Positions 47,322 to 55,943 are shown, numbered from the stretch's first letter. The stretch is DNA of 64,000 bases from Caulobacter segnis (GCF_019931575.1 NZ_CP082923.1:2852001-2916000), one strand, 5' to 3'. Notes: generated by a model from the sequence alone, not told the origin. A program made the numbers and translations.

Positions 47322-48728
47322 TTAGGTCAGGCCGAACAGGCCTTTCAGATACGGGTTCAACATCCGGCCTTCCGGATCCAGCTCCTGGCGCACGGCCAGG
47401 AAATCCTTCCAGCGCGGGTAGATCGCCTCCAGCTGCTGTCCCCGCAGCGTATGCAGCTTGCCCCAGTGCGGCCGGCCGTCGTAGCGGCGGAAGATCGGCT
47501 CGACCAGCTGGTAGAGGAAGCTGAAGTCGTCGCGATAATAGGCGTGCACCGCCACCGAGCCGCGCGCCCCGCCCTGGAACGGCGACAGCCAGGCGTCGTC
47601 CGACGCGATCCGCCGCGCCTCGATCGGGAAGAAGACGTCGGGACGTTCCTTCTCGATGGTCGCCACGACCTCCTCCAGCGCCTTCAGCTGGTTCTCGGCC
47701 GGCAGGTGGAACTCCATCTCGTTGAAGCGCACCGGCCGCTCGGTCGACAGCAGCTTCCAGCCCTCGTCGACGGCCGTCTCGGGCTTGGCGATCGACAGCA
47801 GCGCCTTGGCGGCGGCCTTGCGCAGCGGCGTGGCGAAGCCCAGCAGGTTGCGCAGCCCCCGAAGGGCCTGCAGGAACTCGGTGTCCTGATCAGGTCCTCG
47901 CGCCTGGACCGGCTCATCGGTCTCGTCGTGGCTGATGTTGGCCGCCAGGCCGGTGAACGGCACGGCGAAGAACTCAAAGTTGCGATGCTGGGCCCAGCGC
48001 GCCTCGGCGTTCGCCAGGGCCTCGTCGAACGGCTCCAGCCAGACGTGGCGGCGCAGACGACGGTTTGCGCTGGTCCGCAGCCGCACCTGGCTGATCACGC
48101 CCAGCGCGCCCAGCGAGACGCGGGCGGCCTGGAAGACCTCGGGGTTGGTCGCCGCGTCGGCGTCGATCACCTGGCCCGTGGGCGTCACCAGCCGCAGGCC
48201 GGTGACGTCGCCGTGGAGGGCCACGATCTTTTGGCCGGTGCCGTGGGTCGCCGTGCCCAGCGCGCCGCCCAGCGACTGCTTGTTGATGTCGGGCAGGTTC
48301 GGCAGCGCCCGGCCCTTCTGCGCCAGCATCGGTCCCAAGGCGCCCAGCCGCGTGCCGGTGCGGACGATCGCCGCATCGCCCTCCCAGCCGACGATCCCGG
48401 CCATGGCGTCCAGCGAGATCAGGGTCCCGTCGGTCGGCGCCAGGGCGGTGAACGAGTGGCCCGCGCCCACGGGCCGGACGGGTCCCTGTGCGACCTTGAG
48501 CGCCGTGGCCAGTTCGCCCTCGTCCTTGGGCGCCAAGCGGGCGGCGGGATAGGCGTGCTGAATGCCGGACCAGTTGCGCCAGAGCAGCTTGCCCTGGGGA
48601 TCCACCGAGGCGGGCGACGGCGGTTCGGGCTTGTCTCCGGTGGCGACCTTGTAGGCCGCCGCGCCGCCGCCGGCGACGACCACGACCCCCGCTCCGCCTG
48701 CGATCAGAGCTCCGCGCCTGGAGATCAT
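47322..48728 (-). CDS. FAD-linked aldonolactone-oxidase-like dehydrogenase
   Basis: A 468-aa VAO-family flavoenzyme of the L-gulonolactone/D-arabinono-1,4-lactone oxidase type: FAD-binding VRPVGAGHSFTALAPTDGTLISLD, then GGALGTATHG and the C-terminal ALO domain with HWGKLHTL and VRQELDPEGRMLNPYL. An N-terminal SRRGALIAGGAGVVVVAGGG leader suggests Tat export or a membrane anchor. It lies 16 bp after a lipoprotein cytochrome c, a likely electron acceptor. The ATG at 48728 was chosen for this leader; the open frame upstream overlaps the cytochrome gene. Confidence 0.88.
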   Translation of the reverse strand: MISRRGALIAGGAGVVVVAGGGAAAYKVATGDKPEPPSPASVDPQGKLLWRNWSGIQHAYPAARLAPKDEGELATALKVAQGPVRPVGAGHSFTALAPTDGTLISLDAMAGIVGWEGDAAIVRTGTRLGALGPMLAQKGRALPNLPDINKQSLGGALGTATHGTGQKIVALHGDVTGLRLVTPTGQVIDADAATNPEVFQAARVSLGALGVISQVRLRTSANRRLRRHVWLEPFDEALANAEARWAQHRNFEFFAVPFTGLAANISHDETDEPVQARGPDQDTEFLQALRGLRNLLGFATPLRKAAAKALLSIAKPETAVDEGWKLLSTERPVRFNEMEFHLPAENQLKALEEVVATIEKERPDVFFPIEARRIASDDAWLSPFQGGARGSVAVHAYYRDDFSFLYQLVEPIFRRYDGRPHWGKLHTLRGQQLEAIYPRWKDFLAVRQELDPEGRMLNPYLKGLFGLT

Positions 48729-48744
48729 GCCGCCTACCCCTCGC

Positions 48745-49104
48745 CTATTTCGCGGAGTCTTCGCGCCCCGCCATGAAGCGTATGAGGGCCTTGAAATCGT
48801 CCGGTGTGCAAGTCGCGCACTGCCCCGTCGCTGGCATGGCGTTGAAGCCCTGGATGGCGTGGTCCAGCAACACGGCCTCGCCCTGCTTCCAGCGACCATC
48901 CCAGGCGGCGCGGTCGTGAACCAGCGGCGCGCCCGTGCCCGGCGCGGCGTGGCAGGCATGGCACGAGGTCTCGTAAAGCGCCGATAGGCGGGCGTCGGCC
49001 GGACGCAGGGCCAGGGCCTGTTCCGGCGTCGGCGGGGGCGGCGCCTTGGGCCCGCAGGCGGCGAGGATCAGGGCGGACGCGAGAACGACGAACGCCCCCC
49101 TCAT
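48745..49104 (-). CDS. Lipoprotein cytochrome c
   Basis: A 119-aa class I cytochrome c with lipobox Cys17 (ALILAAC), one haem site Cys48-His-Ala-Cys51-His52, and Met90 (NAMPATGQC) as the likely sixth ligand. It resembles cytochrome c5 in the CATC ending. It overlaps the folD stop by 1 bp (TGATG) and precedes the flavoenzyme, so it probably takes electrons from it in the periplasm. Confidence 0.88.
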   Translation of the reverse strand: MRGAFVVLASALILAACGPKAPPPPTPEQALALRPADARLSALYETSCHACHAAPGTGAPLVHDRAAWDGRWKQGEAVLLDHAIQGFNAMPATGQCATCTPDDFKALIRFMAGREDSAK

Positions 49105-49997
49105 CAGGCGATCCCCGACAGGCGCTTGGCGGCCGTCAGCGTGTTGGCCAGCAGGCAGGCGATGGTCATCGGCCCCACCCCGCCCGGCACCGGGGTGATC
49201 GCGCCGGCGACCTCGCGGACCTCGTCGAAGGCGACGTCGCCGACCAGCCGAGTCTTGCCCGCAGCGGCGGCGGCCGGGTCACGGGCCGGATAGCGGGTGA
49301 TGCCGACGTCGATGACCACCGCGCCCGGCTTGACCCAGTCGGCCTTGACCATCTCGGCCCGGCCGACAGCGGCCACGACGATGTCGGCCTGGCGCACGAT
49401 TGAGGGCAGGTCCTGGCTGCGCGAGTGGGCGATGGTCACGGTGCAGTCGGCGGCCAGCAGCATCTGGGCCATCGGCTTGCCCATCAGGTTCGAGCGGCCG
49501 ATGACGACGGCGTTCTTGCCCTTAAGGTCGCCGACCACGTCCTTCAGCAGCATCATGCAGCCCAGCGGCGTGCAGGGCGTCAGGGCCGGCAGGCCGCTGG
49601 CCAGGCGGCCGGCGTTGGTCACTGTCAGGCCGTCGACGTCCTTGTCCGGTGAGAGGGCGGCAACGACGTCCATCTGGCTGATGTGCGGCGGTACGGGGAA
49701 CTGGACCAGAACCCCATGGATCTTGGGATCGGCGTTCAGCTTGGCGACCACGGCCAGCAGTTCGTCCTGGGTGGTCTCGGCCGGCAGGCGGTGGGTCTCG
49801 GAGTACATGCCCGCCTCTTCCGTCTGCTGCCCCTTGTTGCGGACATAGACCTGGCTGGCCGGATCCTCGCCGACCAGCACCACGGCCAGGCCCGGCGTGA
49901 CACCATGCGCGGCCTTCAGCGCCGCGACCTCCTCGGCGACCTTGGCGCGCAGATCGGCCGCGAAGGCCTTGCCGTCGATGATGGTCGCCTGGGTCAT
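49104..49997 (-). CDS. folD: Methylenetetrahydrofolate dehydrogenase/cyclohydrolase
   Basis: Bifunctional one-carbon enzyme interconverting methylene-, methenyl- and formyl-tetrahydrofolate. The 297-aa protein has Tyr51 and Lys55 in [16 protein letters not shown], and the NADP-binding [14 protein letters not shown] and [15 protein letters not shown]. The ATG at 49997 gives a normal start. It is the first gene of the folD-cytochrome-flavoenzyme unit. Confidence 0.97.
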   Translation of the reverse strand: MTQATIIDGKAFAADLRAKVAEEVAALKAAHGVTPGLAVVLVGEDPASQVYVRNKGQQTEEAGMYSETHRLPAETTQDELLAVVAKLNADPKIHGVLVQFPVPPHISQMDVVAALSPDKDVDGLTVTNAGRLASGLPALTPCTPLGCMMLLKDVVGDLKGKNAVVIGRSNLMGKPMAQMLLAADCTVTIAHSRSQDLPSIVRQADIVVAAVGRAEMVKADWVKPGAVVIDVGITRYPARDPAAAAAGKTRLVGDVAFDEVREVAGAITPVPGGVGPMTIACLLANTLTAAKRLSGIA

Positions 49998-50105
49998 GGG
50001 GGTTCTCCTGCTTGGCCCGTCCCTACCGGGTCGCGAAGGGACTCGCAACGTCGCCCGCCTCGAGAGGGGGTTGACCGCCTCCGGGCCCCGGCGTGTCCTC
50101 CCGCC

Positions 50106-51629
50106 ATGACCCAGCCCTTCCCGTCCCCCGCCGCCCATGCCCGCGAACTCCTGGCCAAGCTGGGCGTCCCCGCCCTGCCCGCCGACGCCGGACAGCCGGT
50201 TCGCGGCCCGATCGACGGTCAGGTTTTGACCCATGTGGCCTTCGACGACGCCCGCGAGATCGGGGCCAAGGTCTCGGCGGCATGCCGCGCCCTCGAGGCC
50301 TGGCGGATCGTTCCCGCCCCGCGCCGGGGCGAGCTGGTGCGGCTGTTCGGCGAGGAACTGCGGGTGGCCAAGCCCGACCTCGCGGCCCTCGTCACCCTGG
50401 AGGCCGGCAAGATCGCCTCCGAGGCGGCCGGCGAGGTCCAGGAGATGATCGACATCTGCGACTTCGCCGTCGGCCTGTCGCGCCAGCTGCACGGCCTGAC
50501 CATCGCCTCGGAACGCCCCGGCCACGCCATGCGCGAGACCTGGCATCCGCTGGGGCCGGTGGCGGTGATCAGCGCCTTCAACTTCCCGGTCGCCGTCTGG
50601 GCCTGGAACGCGTGCCTGGCCTTGGTCTGCGGCGATCCGGTGATCTGGAAGCCGTCCGAGAAGACGCCGCTGACCGCCCTGGCCACCCAGGCGATCCTAC
50701 AAAGGGCCCTGGACCGTTTCGGGGATACCCCCGACGGCCTGGCCAGCGTCGTCCAGGGCGGCCGCGACGCCGGCGAACGCCTGGCCCGCGACCCGCGCAT
50801 CCCGCTGGTCAGCGCCACCGGCTCGACCCGCATGGGCAAGGCCGTGGCCCCGCTGGTCGCCGAGCGCTTCGGCCGCTCGATCCTGGAGCTGGGCGGCAAC
50901 AACGCCATGATCGTCACGCCCTCGGCGGACCTCTCCCTGGCCCTGCGCGCCATCGTCTTCTCGGCGGCCGGCACGGCGGGCCAGCGCTGCACGTCCCTGC
51001 GCCGGCTGATCGTCCACGAAAGCCTGGTCGACAAGGTCGCCGACGCAGTCGACACGGCGTTTCAGCGCCTGCCGATCGGGGACCCGCGCGAGGCCAAGAC
51101 CCTGCTGGGGCCGCTGATCGACAGGGCGGCCTACGACGCCTTCGTCGAGGCCATGAACCAGGTCCGCGCCGAGGGCGGGAGCGTCAGCGGCGGCGAGCGC
51201 CTGCTGATCGACGAGCATCCGGAGGCCTACTATGTCCGCCCCGCCCTGGCCCGCCTGCCGGCCCCGGCGCCGTGCATGCAGCGCGAGACCTTCGCGCCGC
51301 TGCTGCAGGTCGTGCCGTACACGTCGTTCGACGGGGCGCTGGCGATCCAGAACGATGTCCCGCAAGGCCTGTCCTCCTGCATCATGACCAACGACGTCCG
51401 CGAGGCCGAGGCCTTCCTGTCGGCCGCCGGCAGCGACTGCGGCATCGCCAACGTCAATATCGGCCCCTCTGGCGCCGAGATCGGCGGTGCGTTCGGCGGC
51501 GAGAAGGAGACCGGCGGCGGGCGCGAGAGCGGCTCCGACAGCTGGAAGCAGTACATGCGCCGCCAGACCGCGACGGTGAACTATTCGGGGGCCCTGCCAC
51601 TCGCCCAGGGGGTGCGGTTCGACCTGTAA
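50106..51629 (+). CDS. amaB: ALDH7-type aldehyde dehydrogenase (alpha-aminoadipic semialdehyde dehydrogenase-like)
   Basis: A 507-aa NAD(P)-dependent aldehyde dehydrogenase. The family features are [21 protein letters not shown] (cofactor), [10 protein letters not shown] (general base) and GTAGQRCTS with the nucleophile Cys295. The antiquitin/ALDH7 pattern suggests lysine degradation through aminoadipate semialdehyde, but no other lysine-catabolic gene is nearby, so the substrate is inferred. It is divergent from folD over 108 bp. Confidence 0.9.
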   Translation: MTQPFPSPAAHARELLAKLGVPALPADAGQPVRGPIDGQVLTHVAFDDAREIGAKVSAACRALEAWRIVPAPRRGELVRLFGEELRVAKPDLAALVTLEAGKIASEAAGEVQEMIDICDFAVGLSRQLHGLTIASERPGHAMRETWHPLGPVAVISAFNFPVAVWAWNACLALVCGDPVIWKPSEKTPLTALATQAILQRALDRFGDTPDGLASVVQGGRDAGERLARDPRIPLVSATGSTRMGKAVAPLVAERFGRSILELGGNNAMIVTPSADLSLALRAIVFSAAGTAGQRCTSLRRLIVHESLVDKVADAVDTAFQRLPIGDPREAKTLLGPLIDRAAYDAFVEAMNQVRAEGGSVSGGERLLIDEHPEAYYVRPALARLPAPAPCMQRETFAPLLQVVPYTSFDGALAIQNDVPQGLSSCIMTNDVREAEAFLSAAGSDCGIANVNIGPSGAEIGGAFGGEKETGGGRESGSDSWKQYMRRQTATVNYSGALPLAQGVRFDL

Positions 51630-51715
51630 GGCACGCTCCACCGGCGGGTGTTCGCACCCCTTGCCGTCCGCGCCGGCAGACGGCATAAGCCCTGACCTCG
51701 GGTCATTGGGCCCAT

Positions 51716-51790
51716 GCCGGCGTAGCACAGCGGTAGTGCAGCGGTTTTGTAAACCGAAGGTCGGGAGTTCGATCCTCTCCGCCGGCACCA
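51716..51790 (+). tRNA. tRNA-Thr(UGU)
   Basis: A 75-nt gene with encoded CCA. The acceptor stem GCCGGCG/CGCCGGC, D arm, anticodon loop TTTGTAA (anticodon TGT) and T arm GGGAG-TTCGATC-CTCTC are all present. The outer anticodon-stem pair is a G-A mismatch (GCGGT against ACCGA). It lies 86 bp after the ALDH gene and 24 bp before the YaiI-like gene. Confidence 0.93.
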
Positions 51791-51814
51791 CTCCCTTCCG
51801 GGCGACCAGCCGCG

Positions 51815-52276
51815 ATGACCGCCATCCTCTTCATCGACGCCGACGCCTGCCCCGTGAAGGACGAAGCCTATAAGGTCGCCGCCCGCCACGGCTTCAAGAC
51901 CTTCGTCGTCTCCAACAGCTGGATCCGCGTACCGCTGACGCCGGTGATCGAGCAGATCGTGGTCGACGCCGGTCCCGACGTCGCCGACGACTGGATCGCC
52001 GAGCGGGTGGGTCCGGGCGACGTGGTGGTGACCAACGACATCCCGCTGGCCGACCGCGTGCTGAAGGCCGGCGGCGCGGCCGTGGCGCCGAACGGACGGG
52101 TGTTCAGCCCCGACATGATCGGCTCGGCCCTGGCCTCGCGGTCGATCGGCGAGCACCTGCGCTCGATGGGCGAGGTCACCAAGGGCCCCTCGGCCTTCGC
52201 CAACGCCGACCGCTCGCGCTTCCTGCAGGCGCTGGACCAGCTGGTGGTCAAGGCCAAGCGCGTGTCTCCGCGATGA
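51815..52276 (+). CDS. YaiI/YqxD (DUF188) family protein
   Basis: A 153-aa protein with the N-terminal FIDADACPVKDEAYKVAARHG, the DDWIAERVGPGDVVVTNDIPLA core and the basic late region, all typical of UPF0178/DUF188. The fold is PIN-like with conserved Asps; the function is unknown. It overlaps arfB by 4 bp (ATGA). Confidence 0.92.
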   Translation: MTAILFIDADACPVKDEAYKVAARHGFKTFVVSNSWIRVPLTPVIEQIVVDAGPDVADDWIAERVGPGDVVVTNDIPLADRVLKAGGAAVAPNGRVFSPDMIGSALASRSIGEHLRSMGEVTKGPSAFANADRSRFLQALDQLVVKAKRVSPR

Positions 52277-52698
52277 CGCTGGAGATCACCTCCTGGCTGC
52301 GGATCGACGAGGACGAGCTGGTCTGGAAGGCCACGCGCGCCTCGGGCCCCGGCGGTCAGCACGTCAACAAGACCTCGACTGCCCTCGAACTGCGCTTCGA
52401 CGTGCGCAACTCCCCGTCCCTGCCCGAGGACGTCAAGGCGCGGCTGGAAACCCTGGCCGGCAGCCGTCTCACCCAGGACGGCGTGCTGATCCTGTTCGCG
52501 CAGGGCTCGCGTTCGCAGGAGATGAACCGCCAGGACGCCCGCGAGCGCTTGGTCGAGCTGATCCGCCGCGCGACCGAGAAGCCCAAGCCCCGCAAGGCCA
52601 CCAAGCCCACCTATTCCAGCAAGCTCAAGCGCCTGGAGGGGAAGACCAAGCGCGGAACCGTCAAGTCCGGGCGCGGCCGGGTCAAGTTCGACGACTGA
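52273..52698 (+). CDS. arfB: Alternative ribosome-rescue factor ArfB
   Basis: A 141-aa release-factor-like peptidyl-tRNA hydrolase that frees stalled ribosomes. GGQ is at residues 27-29 in SGPGGQHVNKTS, and a long basic tail (KPRKATKPTYSSKLKRLEGKTKRGTVKSGRGR) enters the mRNA channel. It lacks the codon-recognition domain of RF1/RF2. It is translationally coupled to the DUF188 gene. Confidence 0.95.
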   Translation: MTLEITSWLRIDEDELVWKATRASGPGGQHVNKTSTALELRFDVRNSPSLPEDVKARLETLAGSRLTQDGVLILFAQGSRSQEMNRQDARERLVELIRRATEKPKPRKATKPTYSSKLKRLEGKTKRGTVKSGRGRVKFDD

Positions 52699-52748
52699 TC
52701 GTCTCCCCTGCCCCGTCTCCCTCAGCGTGATCGGCCCTTGCGAAAAAT

Positions 52749-52764
52749 CTCTACCTATGTAGAG
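52749..52764. promoter_or_regulatory. PadR operator candidate
   Basis: CTCTAC-CTAT-GTAGAG is a perfect inverted repeat 7 bp before the padR ATG. PadR-type regulators commonly bind such short TAC/GTA inverted repeats and repress their own gene, so autorepression of the padR-membrane protein pair is likely. Confidence 0.65.
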
Positions 52765-52771
52765 TTATCAC

Positions 52772-53077
52772 ATGACCTCGCGCCAGCGCCGCCCCTCCGC
52801 CCAGACCCTCGCCGTGCTCCAGGCCTTGAGCGGCGGCGACTGGTCGTATGGGCTGGAGATCGCCGGCGTCACCGGCCTCAAGTCCGGCAGCCTGTATCCG
52901 ATCCTGGCGCGGCTGGACGAACGCGGCCTGCTGGAAAGCCAGTGGCTGGAGCCCGAGCGGGCCGGCCGCCCGCCGCGCCACGCCTATCGCCTGACCGCCG
53001 CCGGCAAGACCGTGCTGCGGGAGAACCCCGTCCCTACCTCCACCATCCTGGCGCTGTCGCCCAAGGGAGCCGTCTGA
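52772..53077 (+). CDS. PadR-family transcriptional regulator
   Basis: A 101-aa winged-helix protein with the PadR core GLEIAGVTGLKSGSLYPILARLDERGLLESQW and the conserved wing PRHAYRLTAAG. It has only a short C-terminal part, so it belongs to the small PadR-s2 group. It overlaps the membrane-protein gene by 1 bp (TGATG), and the operator-like repeat upstream suggests autorepression. Confidence 0.92.
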   Translation: MTSRQRRPSAQTLAVLQALSGGDWSYGLEIAGVTGLKSGSLYPILARLDERGLLESQWLEPERAGRPPRHAYRLTAAGKTVLRENPVPTSTILALSPKGAV

Positions 53078-53655
53078 TGCCGACGATCGTCTCGCTGTCC
53101 CGCGCCTTCCTGACCCTGGCCGCTTGGGTCGCGCCGCCGAACCGGCGGACGATGTGCCAGGCGATGCGGGCCGAACTCGACGTGCTGGACGAAGGCCGCC
53201 TGTCCTGGGCGCTCGGTGGGCTAGCCAGCGCCCTGGGCTGGCGCATGCGGGTGGATGGGCTTTTCTGGGCCGCCGTGCTGGCCACCGGGTTACTCTGGGA
53301 CAGGGTGACCTTTTTCGCCGAGGCGCCCGTGTTCGAGACGATCAAGGACGGCGGACAGTCCGCAATCCTGGGCCTCTGGCTCGTGGAAGCCGGACTGGGC
53401 TGCGCCCTGCTGGCCGCGTGGCGTCCCGGCGCGACCATCTTTATCGCGCTGTCCTTCTTCACGCTGCGTGCGGCGTCGGCGATGTATGGGCTGCTCTACG
53501 TCCTGGGCGCGCCGATGGACGGGAATTTCAACGTCATGAACGCGCCGGCCATCGTCGGCTTCAGCGCCACCTTCTGCTGGTGCCTGATCGGAGCCTGGGC
53601 AGGGGCGACGCTGCGGCGGACCTTTGCTAGGCCGTCTCCGGCGGGGCCTGCGTAG
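53077..53655 (+). CDS. Membrane protein co-encoded with PadR regulator
   Basis: A 192-aa protein with a hydrophilic N-terminal part (APPNRRTMCQAMRAELDVLDEGRLSWALG) and about four hydrophobic segments (GLFWAAVLATGLLWD, ILGLWLVEAGLGCALLAAW, TIFIALSFFTLRAASAMYGLLYVL, IVGFSATFCWCLIGAWAG). The family is unknown to me; PadR-linked small membrane proteins are common but uncharacterised. The 3' end overlaps the MarR gene by 29 bp, convergently. Confidence 0.8.
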   Translation: MPTIVSLSRAFLTLAAWVAPPNRRTMCQAMRAELDVLDEGRLSWALGGLASALGWRMRVDGLFWAAVLATGLLWDRVTFFAEAPVFETIKDGGQSAILGLWLVEAGLGCALLAAWRPGATIFIALSFFTLRAASAMYGLLYVLGAPMDGNFNVMNAPAIVGFSATFCWCLIGAWAGATLRRTFARPSPAGPA

Positions 53656-54154
53656 AGAAGCCGATCACGTCCTGCTTCCACTCGGGCTCGACGATCAGGC
53701 CGGTCAGCATCTTCTGCAGATACAAGGTCATGGCCGCCTGCTCGTCCGGGGTCAAGTTGGCGCAGATGTCGCGGTTCAGCGGCCGGATCTCGGCGCGGAT
53801 CTTCTCCAGCAGATCGCGACCGATGTCGGTCAGGCACACCACGACGATGCGGCGGTCGCTGGGCGAGGTCTCGCGCGCCACCAGGCCGTCGGCGATCAGG
53901 CTGTCGATCGAGCGCGTCAGCGTCGTGCGGTCCGTCGCCGCCAGCTTGGCCAGCCGGGTCATGGACAGGTCCCCGAACCGGCGCAGCGAGATCATCGCCA
54001 CCCACTTGGCGAAGGTCAGGCCGTGCCGGGCCAGGAGGTCCGCGGCGACCGCGCGGCGATGCTGCTCGGTCTGGTAAAGCAAGTAACTCAGATAGCTCGG
54101 CAGCGGCAGCGCGTGGTCCTCGACCACGTCGGCGCGCTCATCCCCCTTACGCAT
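53627..54154 (-). CDS. MarR-family transcriptional regulator
   Basis: A 175-aa winged-helix regulator with the MarR core LSMTRLAKLAATDRTTLTRSIDSLIADGLVARETSPSDRRIVVVCLTDIG. The ATG at 54154 was chosen over GTG at 54172 because GGAAA is at suitable spacing. It has no adjacent target operon on its strand, so the ligand and targets are unknown. Confidence 0.9.
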   Translation of the reverse strand: MRKGDERADVVEDHALPLPSYLSYLLYQTEQHRRAVAADLLARHGLTFAKWVAMISLRRFGDLSMTRLAKLAATDRTTLTRSIDSLIADGLVARETSPSDRRIVVVCLTDIGRDLLEKIRAEIRPLNRDICANLTPDEQAAMTLYLQKMLTGLIVEPEWKQDVIGFSTQAPPETA

Positions 54155-54230
54155 AATCGTTTCCGCCCCCACAAAACGGCGCTCTGTGTCTCATAAGGTT
54201 AACGGTCACGCAATCTGCGGTGTCCGTTGC

Positions 54231-54265
54231 GGAAACGAAAAACCCCGCGAAAGGCTTCGCGGGGT
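54231..54265 (-). terminator. Intrinsic terminator of the 71-aa protein gene
   Basis: ACCCCGCGAA (54242-54251) and TTCGCGGGGT (54256-54265) form a perfect 10-bp stem with a 4-nt loop. Read on the minus strand the stem is followed by TTTTTCGTTT, a good U-tract, so it terminates transcription from the GcrA-like/71-aa unit. It lies 133 bp after the 71-aa stop. Confidence 0.85.
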
Positions 54266-54397
54266 CATCTCATTCAATTTATGCGGGAATTTTGTCTTCC
54301 CGCGACGATCGGCCGAGCAGTCGATCGCGCATTTTCTTCGGAGCGTGACCGGCGCCGAACCGGCAGCCACTTTCGGCTGTCACGCTCCCCTCGCCCC

Positions 54398-54613
54398 TCA
54401 GGCGTCGGCGGCGGCGCGGTTGCGGTCGCGGCCGCGGGTCAGCCAGTTGTCCGGATAGGTCTCGCGCACGGTGATCGACTTGAACTGGGTGACCGGGATG
54501 CGGGCGTGATCGCCGGGGTTCAGGTCGCGCGACACCGAGTGGCCGGCGAACTCCTCGATGATGGTGATCACTTGGCTGCTGCCGGCGGCGTTCTCGATCA
54601 GGACCATGTTCAT
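54398..54613 (-). CDS. 71-aa protein of unknown function next to the GcrA-like gene
   Basis: Starts at ATG 54613 (MNMVLIENAAGSSQVITIIEEF) or 54607. It has the pattern of a small basic protein: a beta-rich core (ARIPVTQFKSITVRETY) and a C-terminal RGRDRNRAAADA tail. No motif or signal is recognised. It is 65 bp after the GcrA-like stop on the same strand and upstream of a strong terminator, which supports it being a real gene. Its ribosome binding site is weak. Confidence 0.65.
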   Translation of the reverse strand: MNMVLIENAAGSSQVITIIEEFAGHSVSRDLNPGDHARIPVTQFKSITVRETYPDNWLTRGRDRNRAAADA

Positions 54614-54678
54614 GGGTTTTGACTCGGTGATCTCGAGGAAAAGGAGGAAGTCGCTTGAGAGAAGGTCTGGAGCCGGCT

Positions 54679-55179
54679 TCAGATCTGGCTCGGCTGGACC
54701 CGTTCCTTCAGGCCCTTCAGGGCCCAGGTCTCGACGGCTTGGCTGGAGCCCAGGCGGCGGAAGGCGCCGGCGCTGTGCTGCTCGCAGTACGACCCGCGCG
54801 CGGTCAGCTTGGGGCGGCCGCAGAAGCCGAAGTCGTCGCCCTCGGGATTGCCGATCGGCCAGCGGCACGAGTGAGCGCCCAGCTCCAGGATGCTCGAGGT
54901 CGGCAGCAAGTCCTCCTCGGTGCGCTCGAGGCGCGGAGCGACGTGGGGCGCGGCGGTGGTTTCACGGGTCGGGCGGCGAACCTGGATCCGTGACGGCGCG
55001 CGGACCGTCGTGGCGCGCTGGCGGGTCGGGATCTCGCGGACGGTGATGCCCAGACGGTGCACCTTGCCGATCACCGCGCTGCGGCTGACGCCGCCCAGCT
55101 GGCGGGCCACCTGGCTCGCGCTCAGGCCTTCCAGCCAGAGCTTCTTGAGCGTCGCGGTGCGTTCCTCGCTCCAGTCCAT
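54679..55179 (-). CDS. GcrA-family cell-cycle regulator
   Basis: A 166-aa GcrA-family protein. GcrA binds CcrM-methylated GANTC promoters with sigma-70. The N-terminal helix-turn-helix (MDWSEERTATLKKLWLEGLSASQVARQLGG, VSRSAVIGKVHRLG) and the C-terminal module with CRWPIGNPEGDDFGFCGRP and GSYCEQH (three Cys, His) are present. The linker is different from that of canonical C. crescentus GcrA as I recall it, so it may be a paralogue. It is followed by the 71-aa gene. Confidence 0.88.
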   Translation of the reverse strand: MDWSEERTATLKKLWLEGLSASQVARQLGGVSRSAVIGKVHRLGITVREIPTRQRATTVRAPSRIQVRRPTRETTAAPHVAPRLERTEEDLLPTSSILELGAHSCRWPIGNPEGDDFGFCGRPKLTARGSYCEQHSAGAFRRLGSSQAVETWALKGLKERVQPSQI

Positions 55180-55282
55180 GATCCTGTTTCCCTGCCCGTC
55201 GGAGCCAGCCCGCTCCGTGAGAAAATGGGTAGAATTTATGGTTAACGCCCGTCAAACAGTTATGTGCAGACCCACGTTTTGC

Positions 55283-55307
55283 GATTCCACTTTTCGTGAG
55301 AAGAATC
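55283..55307. promoter_or_regulatory. Two GANTC sites in the gcrA-like/cytochrome c divergent region
   Basis: GATTC (55283-55287) and GAATC (55303-55307) are CcrM-type GANTC sites 20 bp apart in the 278-bp gap. A GTTAAC at 55242 on the gcrA-like side matches one CtrA half-site. GANTC is infrequent in GC-rich genomes, so a pair suggests methylation-linked promoter control. Inferred from position. Confidence 0.5.
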
Positions 55308-55457
55308 ACGTAGATACCGGCAATTGTCGCAGGGGCCCGGTCAAGCTCGCCTTAAGGAACATTGTTCCGTGACAGGCCGGGGACCCTGATTTTATAAGGG
55401 TTTGGAATGCGTCGCGCCGTCGCAGCCGGTGCGGCGAAACGTCAGTCGGGGACCAGC

Positions 55458-55943
55458 ATGCGTAAGTTGAAACTGGCGGCCGTCGCGGCCCTCTGCTTGA
55501 CCGCCACGGCCTGCTCCAAGGACGGCGGAAGCTCGGGCGAGCCTCCGGCCTCGGCGCCCGCGCCGACCGACGCCGAGAAGGCCGCGGCCCTGGCCGCCCT
55601 GCCCGCCCCCTACAACACCGGCGACCTGTCGAACGGCCAGAGCAAGTTCGCCCTCTGCCGCTCGTGCCACACCATCACCGAGGGCGGCCCGGACCTGACC
55701 GGCCCCAACCTCTACGGCGTGTTCGGCCGTCAGGCCGGCTCGAAGGTCGGCTACGCCTATTCCGACGCCGTGAAGGCCGCCGGCTTCGCCTGGGACGCCG
55801 AGCACCTGGACAAGTGGCTGAGCAATCCGCGCGAGTTCATGCCCGGCACCAAGATGACCTTCGCGGGCCTGCACGACCCCAAGGACCGCATCGACCTGAT
55901 CGCCTATCTGAAGGTGGAGACGGGCTACAAGCCGGCCCCCTGA
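55458..55943 (+). CDS. Lipoprotein-like membrane-anchored cytochrome c
   Basis: A 161-aa cytochrome c2-type protein. Lipobox Cys19 (LTATAC) gives a lipoprotein anchor, followed by a Pro/Ala-rich linker (PPASAPAPTDAE), haem site Cys67-Arg-Ser-Cys70-His71 and axial Met133 in MPGTKM. The fold matches the cytochrome c2/CycM type (PDLTGPNLYGVFGRQAGSKVGYAYSDA). The ATG at 55458 is preceded by CGGGGACC. It is probably an electron carrier to an aa3-type oxidase. Confidence 0.9.
   Translation: MRKLKLAAVAALCLTATACSKDGGSSGEPPASAPAPTDAEKAAALAALPAPYNTGDLSNGQSKFALCRSCHTITEGGPDLTGPNLYGVFGRQAGSKVGYAYSDAVKAAGFAWDAEHLDKWLSNPREFMPGTKMTFAGLHDPKDRIDLIAYLKVETGYKPAP

Noticed and set aside
47322..48959. Longer start for the flavoenzyme running into the cytochrome gene
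   Set aside because: The extension is the antisense-like reading of the cytochrome gene in another frame; the SRR leader at 48728 is a better start.
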